Made by a program: the position numbers and the translations under genes. A stretch of DNA of 26,413 nt from an uncultured Ruminococcus sp. GTDB taxonomy: Bacteria; Bacillota_A; Clostridia; Oscillospirales; Ruminococcaceae. Location of the stretch: assembly GCA_937880065.1 (NCBI GenBank), contig CALFMA010000155.1, positions 1 to 26,413 of the forward strand, written 5' to 3'. A model generated the notes under the pieces. That model made no database searches. It was not told where the DNA came from and worked only from the letters and a program-made list of their open reading frames with translations. Positions 1 through 7,047 of this stretch are shown in pieces. Position 1 is the stretch's first letter, and every line of letters begins with the position of its first letter.

Positions 1-393
1 AGTATGAGATTCAAAGTTAAATGTTTCTTGTTTTACACTTTGAATAATTTCTACTGCTTTTTTATCTGCGTTTAATCCTACTAAAATTCTGATTTTATCT
101 ATATTTTCAAAATCTATTATTTTTACTGTGTGATAAATAACTCCATCTTTTGTATATTGGTTTATTGTATAGCCTTTAGGGATTATTATTGGCTTAAATT
201 CATATGTGCGAAAAAAAAGATCTATAAAAACGTCATCAATGTAGTCTTGAATTAGTTTTATCTTGGACTCGCTCGCTACTATATTTAGAGGGCCATCGTC
301 AGGGGTATAGATATTAGAACTAATCAGATGGAGATAACCATGATAATGTAATGTAGCTATTAACTTATCTATTAATCCTTCGCTTTTTATCAT
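1..393 (-). CDS. Partial hypothetical protein, AT-rich (N-terminal part)
   Basis: An uninterrupted reverse-strand frame runs from an ATG at 393 to the window edge, giving at least 131 residues beginning MIKSEGLIDKLIATLHYHG. The frame is open back to a TAG 13 codons before the ATG, with no other ATG in between. The ribosome binding site is weak (an AAGAGA-like stretch). The protein looks soluble, with alternating hydrophobic and charged residues and no signal peptide or membrane segment. I do not recognise the family. Codon use is much more A/T-rich than in the genes after position 543, which suggests acquired DNA. The 3' end lies outside the window, so full length and domain content are unknown. 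Confidence 0.5.
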   Translation of the reverse strand, partial: MIKSEGLIDKLIATLHYHGYLHLISSNIYTPDDGPLNIVASESKIKLIQDYIDDVFIDLFFRTYEFKPIIIPKGYTINQYTKDGVIYHTVKIIDFENIDKIRILVGLNADKKAVEIIQSVKQETFNFESHT

Positions 394-439
394 ATATAAA
401 TCTCTTAATTGACGGTAATGATTGCTCTTCTATTTTTAA

Positions 440-545
440 ATTATTGCTAAATTATATGACAGACAAGAGCAAAGAAAGAAAGGCGAAAAACTTGTTGATT
501 TTGATGCTCTTATCAAGAGAAATGCTATGTACCGTGAAGAAGAAC
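440..545 (+). pseudogene. Possible coding fragment upstream of the glgP remnant
   Basis: Between a TAA at 437-439 and about 545, one forward frame reads as plausible protein (IIAKLYDRQEQRKKGEKLVD and onward, rich in Lys, Glu and Arg). It then runs out of phase into the glycogen phosphorylase remnant and stops shortly after. It has no convincing start codon or ribosome binding site. It may be the tail of a gene fragment joined to the phosphorylase remnant by deletion or insertion. I do not recognise the source family, and it could be chance. Confidence 0.25.
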
Positions 546-827
546 AAGAAAATTGCACGGGCTGTGAATTTCATCACCGGCAGGGAACTTCTTGCCATCG
601 GTGATGAGGAGCGTCTGACGCGCCTGTCCAGAGAGCTGATCGGCAAGGACTGGTTCATGACCTTCCCTGATTTTGACAGCTATGTAACTGCAAGAGAATC
701 TGCATATACTGACTACGAAAACCGTATGGAATGGGCAGAAAAAATGCTTGTAAATATTGCTAAGGCAGGCTATTTCTCCTCCGACAGAACAATTGCACAG
801 TACAACAAGGACATCTGGAAATTATAA
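543..827 (+). pseudogene. glgP: 3' remnant of glycogen/alpha-glucan phosphorylase
   Basis: The frame ending at 827 carries the typical C-terminus of glycogen phosphorylases: GKDWFMTFPDFDSY, a tract ending WAEKMLVNIAKAG, then FSSDRTIAQYNKDIW. The family normally has about 750 to 850 residues and uses pyridoxal phosphate to release glucose-1-phosphate from glycogen. Here only about 95 C-terminal residues remain, so the pyridoxal phosphate and active-site regions are absent and the product cannot be active. The same frame continues upstream to a TTG at 444, but residues before about 543 do not resemble the family. A strong terminator follows at once, as expected for the original gene end. Truncation by deletion, insertion or an assembly join cannot be separated from this window alone. 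Confidence 0.75.
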
Positions 828-842
828 TTCTATATCATATTA

Positions 843-876
843 AAGCTTCCGAAAAAAATTTTGGGAGCTTTTTTTA
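843..876 (+). terminator. Rho-independent terminator after glgP remnant
   Basis: An 8-bp stem, AAGCTTCC with GGGAGCTT (one wobble pair), is separated by a 12-nt A/T loop and followed by a run of T. It lies 15 bp after the stop of the phosphorylase remnant. Confidence 0.8.
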
Positions 877-885
877 TAAAACCCC

Positions 886-914
886 TTGACAAAGGCGAAA
901 ATATGTGATATAGT
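886..914 (+). promoter_or_regulatory. Sigma-A promoter of the GntR-ABC operon
   Basis: TTGACA at 886-891 and TATAGT at 909-914 are separated by exactly 17 bp. A palindromic operator lies just downstream, near the expected transcription start. Confidence 0.8.
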
Positions 915-920
915 ATTAGT

Positions 921-936
921 GTAATAGCTGTATTAC
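921..936. promoter_or_regulatory. Palindromic operator for the YtrA-type regulator
   Basis: GTAATAGCTGTATTAC is a palindrome with two 6-bp arms (GTAATA / TATTAC) around GCTG, placed at about +1 to +15 of the 886-914 promoter. GntR regulators of the YtrA subfamily usually repress their own ABC operon from such a site. Assignment to the 972-1337 gene is inferred from position. Confidence 0.6.
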
Positions 937-971
937 AAATCATAGTACACAAATGACAGAAAGGAGAGCTT

Positions 972-1337
972 ATGTTTACAATCGACCTCACAAGCAGAGT
1001 CCCGATTTATGAGCAGATTTATCAGAAAATTACTGAACTCGCTCTATCAGGCACTCTGGAAGAAAACTCTCAATTGCCCAGCGTCCGCAGTCTTGCAAAG
1101 GATGCAAGGGTAAACCCCAACACAGTTGCCAAAGCCTATCAGGAACTTGAAAGACGTGGAATTATCTACTCCGTTCCGGGCAGAGGAAGTTTTGTCGCCA
1201 AACTGGATAACACAATTTTCCACAAGGCAGCACTTGTCGAATTTGACGAAGCGGCTGTTTCAGCAAAAAATCGTGGTGTTTCCGCAGATACGCTGAAAGA
1301 GCATATTGACGCAATTTACGCAAAGGAGGAAGACTAA
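972..1337 (+). CDS. GntR family (YtrA subfamily) transcriptional regulator
   Basis: This 121-residue cytoplasmic DNA-binding repressor is typical of the short YtrA branch of GntR regulators. Residues about 8 to 75 form the winged helix-turn-helix, with IYEQIYQKI, LPSVRSLAKDARVNPNTVAKA and ending in PGRGSFVA. The remaining ~45 residues are the short helical dimerisation tail of this subfamily; no large effector domain is present. An AAAGGAG site precedes the ATG. The gene heads a three-gene operon: its TAA overlaps the ATG of the ABC ATPase by one base (TAATG). A palindrome between the promoter and the start suggests autoregulation. The family often responds to cell-envelope or antibiotic stress, but the inducer here is unknown. 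Confidence 0.9.
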   Translation: MFTIDLTSRVPIYEQIYQKITELALSGTLEENSQLPSVRSLAKDARVNPNTVAKAYQELERRGIIYSVPGRGSFVAKLDNTIFHKAALVEFDEAAVSAKNRGVSADTLKEHIDAIYAKEED

Positions 1338-2260
1338 TGATTGAATTAAAAAATACGCTGAAAAAGTTCGATTCATATACTGCCCTTGACCACGTTGACC
1401 TTAAAATCGAAAAGGGTACGGCATTCGGACTTTTAGGCTCAAACGGTGCAGGTAAATCCACTATCCTCCGCCTTTTGTCGGGTATCTACAAGCCTGAGGA
1501 GGGCGAAGTTCTCATTGACGGAAAGCCTGTATATGACAATGTGGAAATCAAGGAAAAAGTATTTTTCATCAATGACGAAACAGTTCAGTTCGCAGGATTT
1601 ACCCTCAAAGAACTGAAAAACTACTACAAAAGCTACTACAGAAACTTCTCCGAGGAAACATTTGAGGAACTGAGAAAGCGTATCAATCTTCCCCTTGACA
1701 AGAAAATCAACAAATTTTCAAAGGGTATGAAGCGTCAGGCTATCGTTATTATCGGTCTTGCCTGCAAAACAGATTACCTGCTCCTTGACGAGGCGTTTGA
1801 CGGACTCGATCCAACTATGCGAATTATTGTAAAGAAAATGCTTGTTGACGCAATGCTTGACCGTCAGCTTACAACTGTCATTTCCTCCCACAACCTCCGT
1901 GAAATCAACGAAGTCTGCGATACTGCCGCACTTCTCCACGGCGGAAAAATTCTCTTTGCCCGTGAACTTGATGATGTAACTTCAAGTATCCACAAAATTC
2001 AGGCTGTATTCCCACCTGATGAAAATGGAAATCCCGTTGAATACACAAAGGAACAGCTTGAAGAATCAGGACTTGAAATTCTCCACTTTGAACGCAGTCA
2101 GAGTATCTACTACATTATCGCAAAGGGAGAGGCTGATGTGCTGAAAGCTTATTTCGCTCCCAAAAAGCCTGTTCTTTTTGAGGTTATCCCATTGACACTT
2201 GAAGAAATTTTCATCTATGAACTGGAGGTGCTTGGATATGACAGCAACGACATCAAGTAA
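1337..2260 (+). CDS. ABC transporter ATP-binding protein
   Basis: This 307-residue ATPase energises the permease encoded next. Visible motifs are Walker A GSNGAGKST (residues 34-42), a degenerate signature FSKGMKRQ, Walker B DYLLLDEAFDGLD, and the H-loop SSHNL. About 80 residues follow the nucleotide-binding domain, as in the CcmA/YtrB-like group of ABC-2 ATPases. Its start overlaps the regulator stop by one base, and its end overlaps the permease start by 23 bases, so translation is probably coupled. With the YtrA-type regulator it matches the layout of Bacillus ytr-like operons, which respond to cell-wall antibiotics. The substrate cannot be read from the sequence. Confidence 0.92.
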   Translation: MIELKNTLKKFDSYTALDHVDLKIEKGTAFGLLGSNGAGKSTILRLLSGIYKPEEGEVLIDGKPVYDNVEIKEKVFFINDETVQFAGFTLKELKNYYKSYYRNFSEETFEELRKRINLPLDKKINKFSKGMKRQAIVIIGLACKTDYLLLDEAFDGLDPTMRIIVKKMLVDAMLDRQLTTVISSHNLREINEVCDTAALLHGGKILFARELDDVTSSIHKIQAVFPPDENGNPVEYTKEQLEESGLEILHFERSQSIYYIIAKGEADVLKAYFAPKKPVLFEVIPLTLEEIFIYELEVLGYDSNDIK

Positions 2261-4421
2261 ATCGCCAAGTTTTTTCGGCAAACGCTTTAAAAATAATTTC
2301 AGAGAAAACAAGAGAAGCTTTATTGTACATTTAATAATGTCAATTCTCGGACTTCCTGCTTTAGCAGTTGTCGCAATTATTGCAATTTATAATGAAACTC
2401 AGTATTATAATTTGAAAGCTATCAGCGAGGAAGTATACGATTCAATTTCAGCAGGCTGCGGAGCATTTGCTGTTGTTGGTGTTCTGTGCTTTATAATTTC
2501 TCTGTTTTTAGGTATAACAATGGCTCTCACCAATTTCAAATACCTGTACAAAAAATCCATTACTGATATGAACTATGCTCTGCCTTTAAGCGGTACTCAG
2601 CGTTTCTTTGCTGATTATCTCTCGGGCTGCATAATGTACATCGCACCTATATTCGGTGCAATTCTCCTTTCCATTGCAATTCTGGGAATCGGTACGCCAA
2701 TAGTGCCTGAATTAAATGAATTCTGGAAAAATTTTGATTTCGTACTTAAAGTAATATTCATTGTTTTAATTGCAATTATTCAATTCTATACACTCACCGT
2801 TCTTGCAATTGTATTCTGCGGAAATACTTTTGAATCAATTTTCAGCATTTTCGCTTTCAATGTTCTCATTCCTGCGTCAATTGCCTGCGTATGGGTTGCA
2901 CTTTGTCAGAGTTACGCTTATGGTATTGACCAATCCGCAATTTTCTACAACAACATTTTCACAAGCACATCGCCTATAGGTTCAATTTCATTCTTCTTTA
3001 TTGTTACTGATTCTATAGATTATACCGATTCTTTCAATGCATTCCTTTACACTAAATGGATAATAATTACCCTTGTTGTAACTGCACTTTATCTTATTGC
3101 AGCATATCTCCTCTACCGCCACAGAAAGGCTGAGGACGTTTCAAAGCCCTATGTTTACAAATCTGCTTTCTACGCAATTATGACAATGGGTACATTCTGC
3201 GTTCTCTCCCTTTTCATCAACTTCGGCGTTTTCCTTGCGGCAGGTATTGTTCTCTGCGGTATCGTATGGTTCATTATGGAAGTCATTACACGCCGTGGCT
3301 TCAAGAAATTCTGGCAGGCAGGTCTTGGATTTGGTGCAGCTGTAATTTCTGTAATAGTTTTATGCAGTCTTTTCAGTTCCACAAAGGGCTTCGGAATTGC
3401 TAAAAAAGTTCCCTCCACAGCATCTGTAGAAAGCATTGCAATAAGAACTGGTATAACCGATTATGGAAAAATGATTTTCCGTGATAAAAAGGTTATTGAA
3501 GAAGCTGTAAAGCTTCACGAGGAATTAGTTGACCGCCATTTCAATCAGGAAGAATATACATATAATACTGTTAATTTTGATAAATATCATCCCCAAGCCA
3601 TAGATGACTCTATTTACCTGCAATATTCAACCTACACAGGCTCTACTATATCAAGAGAATATGATGTTCCGTCAAATATGTCTGCGGAGTTGAAAAAGGC
3701 AATTCTTCTCTCCGACGATTACGCTAAACAAATATGTAAGGAAATGTTCCGCTTTGAGATTGAATATTACGATGATGCAACTGCCGTTGATTTTATGGAT
3801 AAATCAGGTGATTATCAAATCAAGAAAACAGATAAGCTCTCATTTATCTCTATCCGTGACGCATACAAAAAGGACCTTATGAATATGACAGAGGATGACC
3901 TCCTCAATGCAAATTATTGCGGAAAGCTTAACAATCGATACTTTGTTCTTGAAACATTTGATAATACTATCTCTATTCTTGAAAGTCTTGGAATTAATTG
4001 CGGTTATTTGACAACAGAAGATTTTCCAAGTGTCATAGAAATAGCAATCTCACCTAAATTCTATTCATCAGCGTACTCAATCTTTACAAATGACTATACC
4101 AAAAATGAATATTATTACTATAATTATTATGAGAATTTTACAGTTCTTGATTCTATCTCAGGTATGGATATATTTTACAACGGTGATACAAAGACGGTTA
4201 AGGTATCGTATGAGATGAGCAAACTTATCAACAAAAGTACACCTATGGTCTGGGGCGAAATGCCAATTGCGGTATTTAAGGTCAACGGCGAAGTCCTTTG
4301 CCTCCTTGACCGTGGTGACAACAAAGAACTTCTTGATTCTCTGGAAATCTCTGACTTACTACGTCCAAGCGATTATAATTATAGAAAATATGACGATTAC
4401 GATAATTACGGCTGGGATTAA
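2238..4421 (+). CDS. ABC-2 type permease with large extracytoplasmic domain
   Basis: The start is placed at ATG 2238 because GGAGGTG lies 7 bases upstream; an in-frame ATG at 2199 lacks such a site. The protein has 727 residues. The first ~380 contain about eight to ten hydrophobic segments, the first near residues 27-48. The rest, from about 380, is hydrophilic and rich in Tyr, Asp and Asn, with no further obvious membrane span, ending in a Tyr/Asp-rich tail. It forms the membrane half of the transporter with the preceding ATPase. Permeases of YtrA-type operons are known with a similar C-terminal extension. Its function is unknown; substrate sensing or binding outside the cell is a reasonable guess. 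Confidence 0.85.
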   Translation: MTATTSSKSPSFFGKRFKNNFRENKRSFIVHLIMSILGLPALAVVAIIAIYNETQYYNLKAISEEVYDSISAGCGAFAVVGVLCFIISLFLGITMALTNFKYLYKKSITDMNYALPLSGTQRFFADYLSGCIMYIAPIFGAILLSIAILGIGTPIVPELNEFWKNFDFVLKVIFIVLIAIIQFYTLTVLAIVFCGNTFESIFSIFAFNVLIPASIACVWVALCQSYAYGIDQSAIFYNNIFTSTSPIGSISFFFIVTDSIDYTDSFNAFLYTKWIIITLVVTALYLIAAYLLYRHRKAEDVSKPYVYKSAFYAIMTMGTFCVLSLFINFGVFLAAGIVLCGIVWFIMEVITRRGFKKFWQAGLGFGAAVISVIVLCSLFSSTKGFGIAKKVPSTASVESIAIRTGITDYGKMIFRDKKVIEEAVKLHEELVDRHFNQEEYTYNTVNFDKYHPQAIDDSIYLQYSTYTGSTISREYDVPSNMSAELKKAILLSDDYAKQICKEMFRFEIEYYDDATAVDFMDKSGDYQIKKTDKLSFISIRDAYKKDLMNMTEDDLLNANYCGKLNNRYFVLETFDNTISILESLGINCGYLTTEDFPSVIEIAISPKFYSSAYSIFTNDYTKNEYYYYNYYENFTVLDSISGMDIFYNGDTKTVKVSYEMSKLINKSTPMVWGEMPIAVFKVNGEVLCLLDRGDNKELLDSLEISDLLRPSDYNYRKYDDYDNYGWD

Positions 4422-4431
4422 TAACAGACTG

Positions 4432-4461
4432 AAACGCTCTCCTTGTGAGGGCGTTTCTTTT
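4432..4461 (+). terminator. Terminator of the GntR-ABC operon
   Basis: A 10-bp stem, AAACGCTCTC with GAGGGCGTTT (one wobble), has a 5-nt loop and is followed by CTTTT. It ends 4 bp before the left end of the MITE-like element. Confidence 0.85.
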
Positions 4462-4465
4462 ATAT

Positions 4466-4623
4466 GGGCATCTCTAAAAACTCGTTTGATTAAAGAAAAA
4501 ACAGATAGGTATGACAGCTGCAAGGAAACCTTCCGAAGGCGTGCTGTCGCACTCCAAGGGAGGTTGACGAAGCAGATGACGTGCATAGCTGTTTTTTCTC
4601 AAAAGGGGTTTTTAGAGATGCCC
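4466..4623 (+). mobile_element. MITE-like element, copy 1 (158 bp)
   Basis: This 158-bp sequence has perfect 16-bp terminal inverted repeats GGGCATCTCTAAAAAC / GTTTTTAGAGATGCCC and no plausible gene. An inverted copy lies at 21295-21452; aligned in the same orientation the two differ at 7 of 158 positions with no gaps. The flanks read TTTATAT and TTTATAC, a possible imperfect 7-bp target duplication. The element begins right after a terminator and ends 30 bp before the next gene's ATG. Size, inverted repeats and lack of coding capacity fit a non-autonomous transposon moved in trans; the parent transposase is not in the window. Confidence 0.8.
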
Positions 4624-4653
4624 TTTATACATTTAAAATATGGGGGTGCGGCT

Positions 4654-5217
4654 ATGGGATTAGGCGGATTTTTGCAGATATTGCTGATTTTGGCTGTTAT
4701 CGTAACCTTATTATTTTTCAAAGGCACAAGAAAAGTAATGTTAAAAATTTCGTTGGGATTATTAATTGCGGCGGCGGTTGTTGCTGTTTTTATCCTTATA
4801 GGTATGCGGTTTTTCAGGGATAATACTGCGATTTTTACCGTATTATCCTGTTTTACGTCATTCACGGGAGTTATGTTCGGCATTTCCTTGAAAGAGCTTG
4901 TGCGGATAGTGCGAATTAAAAGAAATGGCTGCATTACAGCAGGGGAAATTTTTGATATAGGCTATGGCAGGGGAAGCGGCTACAAAATCAGATACCGTGT
5001 AAATAATCAGGAGTATACTTTCACCGCCTCTACATTGTCACAAGGAGAAAAATTGAAAGTTGGCGACAGCGTAACGGTTATTTGTTCGCCCCGAAATCCG
5101 CAAAAATCCTATATGAAAAAGAATGATTCCGTTGCCGCAATTGCTCTGGTGATTGGTTCGGCACTTTTGTTAATTGGTGCAATTGCTGTTGAATGTTATG
5201 TGCTGACTGTTGCGTAA
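4654..5217 (+). CDS. DUF3592-like membrane protein
   Basis: ATG 4654 is chosen because GGGGGTG lies 5 bases upstream. The frame is open further back, but an earlier in-frame ATG at 4618 lies inside the MITE-like element and has no ribosome binding site. The 187-residue protein has hydrophobic segments at about 7-22, 28-50, 58-78 and 160-185. Between the last two is a polar domain of about 80 residues with KIRYRVNNQEYTF and GDSVTVICSPRNPQKSY, the pattern of DUF3592 proteins (a short beta domain followed by a membrane helix). Function is unknown for the family. No promoter is evident between the element and the gene, so transcription may start inside the element or come from read-through. Confidence 0.75.
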   Translation: MGLGGFLQILLILAVIVTLLFFKGTRKVMLKISLGLLIAAAVVAVFILIGMRFFRDNTAIFTVLSCFTSFTGVMFGISLKELVRIVRIKRNGCITAGEIFDIGYGRGSGYKIRYRVNNQEYTFTASTLSQGEKLKVGDSVTVICSPRNPQKSYMKKNDSVAAIALVIGSALLLIGAIAVECYVLTVA

Positions 5218-5224
5218 AACTATC

Positions 5225-5256
5225 AATCCCGTAGATTTTTCTATGGGATTCTTTTT
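5225..5256 (+). terminator. Terminator after DUF3592-like gene
   Basis: An 11-bp stem, AATCCCGTAGA with TCTATGGGATT (one wobble), has a 4-nt T loop and is followed by CTTTTT. Confidence 0.85.
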
Positions 5257-5269
5257 GTAAGCTGTGTAT

Positions 5270-5298
5270 TTGACTTATAGAAAAAATTGTGGTATAAT
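5270..5298 (+). promoter_or_regulatory. Promoter of the membrane protein-ArsR-amidohydrolase operon
   Basis: TTGACT at 5270-5275, a 17-bp spacer and TATAAT at 5293-5298 preceded by TGG (extended -10 form). The next gene starts 30 bp downstream. Confidence 0.85.
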
Positions 5299-5327
5299 GA
5301 AAATAACCCTTGAAAGGAGTTGAGATA

Positions 5328-5774
5328 ATGGAAGTTTTCGTTGCCCTCGTGGTAATTTTGGTCATATGCAAAATACTTGGTGTCAGCAATTTTGTGCTGA
5401 TTTTAGGCTTTTTAGGCATTATTGAACTGCTTATAATCCTTATGTTTCTGTTTTTCGTTTTCCATTTCCTCAATCTCATTTTCACCAAGAAAAAAACTGC
5501 AAACTTTACTAAATTCGATACAGTTAAAAAGGCAAAGTTCAAAGTTGCCTTTTATGAAATTGACGGAGTTGAATATCCCTGCGTTTTTCCCAAGGAATCG
5601 GGATTTTCTTCCGCTTACAGCACGGAAAAGACATACAATGTCAGATACAGCAGGCATTTGAAACGGGTTTACGACAAATGGGCGGTTGCTACCTGTATTG
5701 TCGGGTTGATTTTCAGCGTTACGGCTGTTGTGATTACATTCGGTATAATCAAAAACTTTGAATATATTATATAA
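5328..5774 (+). CDS. Small membrane protein, distant DUF3592-like layout
   Basis: ATG 5328 follows AAAGGAG (5313-5319). A TTG at 5310 in the same frame overlaps this site and is unlikely to be used. The 148-residue protein has a long hydrophobic N-terminal region (about residues 2-45, probably two helices), a polar middle with FYEIDGVEYPC and TYNVRYSRHLKRVYD, and a C-terminal helix at about 118-142. The order helix, short beta-rich domain with an xVxYPC motif, helix resembles the DUF3592-like neighbour at 4654-5217, so the two may be diverged relatives; this is inference. It is first in an apparent operon with an ArsR regulator (10-bp gap) and an amidohydrolase. Function unknown. Confidence 0.7.
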   Translation: MEVFVALVVILVICKILGVSNFVLILGFLGIIELLIILMFLFFVFHFLNLIFTKKKTANFTKFDTVKKAKFKVAFYEIDGVEYPCVFPKESGFSSAYSTEKTYNVRYSRHLKRVYDKWAVATCIVGLIFSVTAVVITFGIIKNFEYII

Positions 5775-5784
5775 GGAGGCTGCT

Positions 5785-6132
5785 ATGGAGGAGAATTTAT
5801 GCGGCTGCGGTGTTCATGAGGACATTGTGGAAAAGGTTGCAAAGGCTATGCCCGATGAAAATATTCTGTATGATGCGGCGGAATTGCTGAAAGTTTTCGG
5901 TGACCCCACACGTATCAGAATTATTTTTGTGCTGGGTGAGAGCGAGATGTGCGTATGCGATATTGCACGGCTGATAAATATGACTCAATCGGCTGTATCA
6001 CATCAATTGCGGGTACTCAAGCAGGCTCGTTTAGTCAAAGCAAGAAGAAGCGGAAAGACCATTTTCTACTCTCTCTGCGATGACCACGTACAGGAAATAA
6101 TCCATTGTGCAATGGAACACGTTATGGAGTAA
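5785..6132 (+). CDS. ArsR/SmtB family metal sensor, CadC-like
   Basis: ATG 5785 is preceded by AAGGAGG overlapping the previous stop. The 115-residue winged-helix repressor carries both classic metal sites of the family. The alpha-3N site has Cys6 and Cys8 at the N-terminus with Cys56 and Cys58 in EMCVCDIA, matching the CadC ELCVCD motif. The alpha-5 site has Asp99, His101, His112 and Glu115, with exactly the spacing of SmtB Asp104, His106, His117 and Glu120. Recognition-helix residues include MTQSAVSHQLRVLKQ. Such proteins release DNA on binding Cd, Pb or Zn. Unusually, no metal efflux pump or metallothionein is adjacent; the neighbours are a membrane protein and an amidohydrolase. Confidence 0.92.
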   Translation: MEENLCGCGVHEDIVEKVAKAMPDENILYDAAELLKVFGDPTRIRIIFVLGESEMCVCDIARLINMTQSAVSHQLRVLKQARLVKARRSGKTIFYSLCDDHVQEIIHCAMEHVME

Positions 6133-6136
6133 TATT

Positions 6137-6967
6137 ATGCTTTTTGATTTTCATACCCATGCTTTTGTTGATGCCATAGCCGAGAGGGCAATGGCATCTC
6201 TTTTGAATACAACGAAGAATAACAAAGAAACGGAGCATATGAAAGCTTATACCGACGGTACAATTTCGGGACTCCGTTTGCTTATGCAGGAAAAGGGAGT
6301 GAGCAAATCCCTGCTTCTGCCCATTGCCACCAAACCCTCACAGCAGACGACTATCAACAACTGGGCGGCTGAATCTATGGGCGGCGGAATTTACTCCTGC
6401 GGAACAGTTCACCCCGATGCGGAAAATGCCATTGAGGAGCTTGAACGTATCAAATCCCTCGGCTTGTGCGGTGTGAAACTCCACCCCGAATACCAGTTCT
6501 TCCGCCCCGATGAGGAACGGCTTTTCCCGATATACCGCAAATGTACGGAATTGGGGCTGTTTGCGGTATTCCACGCAGGCTGGGACCCTATAGGCAAGGG
6601 AGAAATTCTTGCACCGCCGAAAAGCTTTGCTAAGATAGCGGAAAAATTTCCCGAAATGACAATTGTTGCGGCTCATATGGGCGGTATGAGGCAGTTTGAC
6701 GAGGTTGAGGACTGCCTTGCAGGAAAATTCGGCAACGTCTATTTTGATACGGCAGCGGTTGCAGATTATATTTCCTCAGAGCAGCTTTTCCGCATAATTT
6801 CAGCACATGGGGCAGATAAAATTCTTTTTGCCAGCGATGAACCGTGGGATGATCCGCTGAAAGAGGTTAAAATGATTGCCCAACTGCCCCTTTCTGTTGA
6901 TGAAAGGGAGTGGATTTTCCACAAAAATGGGGAAAGACTTTTAAAGATGTCCAAAATTAACAATTGA
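6137..6967 (+). CDS. Amidohydrolase family protein (TIM-barrel metal hydrolase)
   Basis: ATG 6137 is used because GGAG, overlapping the ArsR stop, lies 8 bases upstream and because MLFDFHTHAF places the metal motif at the N-terminus as usual. The 276-residue protein shows Asp4-Phe-His6-Thr-His8 (HxH), GVKLHPEYQFF, FHAGWDP, VAAHMGG and ASDEPWDDP, the series of metal ligands of the amidohydrolase-2/TatD-like barrel. It probably hydrolyses or decarboxylates a small substrate in the cytoplasm using divalent metal; the substrate is unknown. It follows the metal sensor by 4 bases and is probably co-transcribed. Its stop codon TGA is part of the -35 box of the next promoter. Confidence 0.85.
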   Translation: MLFDFHTHAFVDAIAERAMASLLNTTKNNKETEHMKAYTDGTISGLRLLMQEKGVSKSLLLPIATKPSQQTTINNWAAESMGGGIYSCGTVHPDAENAIEELERIKSLGLCGVKLHPEYQFFRPDEERLFPIYRKCTELGLFAVFHAGWDPIGKGEILAPPKSFAKIAEKFPEMTIVAAHMGGMRQFDEVEDCLAGKFGNVYFDTAAVADYISSEQLFRIISAHGADKILFASDEPWDDPLKEVKMIAQLPLSVDEREWIFHKNGERLLKMSKINN

Positions 6968-6992
6968 CTTTAACGTGATAATGTGATATAAT
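6964..6992 (+). promoter_or_regulatory. Promoter of the NatA/NatB-type operon
   Basis: TTGACT at 6964-6969, a 17-bp spacer and TATAAT at 6987-6992. The -35 hexamer contains the stop codon of the upstream amidohydrolase gene. Confidence 0.85.
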
Positions 6993-7047
6993 TGACTTGT
7001 GGCGGTATGCCGTAAATTATTGCCCAGAGGGCAGAAAGGGAAAAATT

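Noticed and set aside
4267..4653. N-terminal extension of the DUF3592-like gene back through the MITE-like element into the permease gene
   Set aside because: The frame is open by chance through a terminator and the element; a ribosome binding site exists only before ATG 4654.
5078..5542. A 154-codon reverse-strand open frame spanning the gap between two membrane-protein genes
   Set aside because: It crosses a forward terminator and a consensus forward promoter and overlaps two supported genes; no start site or family motif.
6137..6967. Naming the amidohydrolase as a second TatD DNase
   Set aside because: Motifs such as FHAGWDP and VAAHMGG fit the amidohydrolase-2 branch better than the TatD set seen in the gene at 25489-26253.
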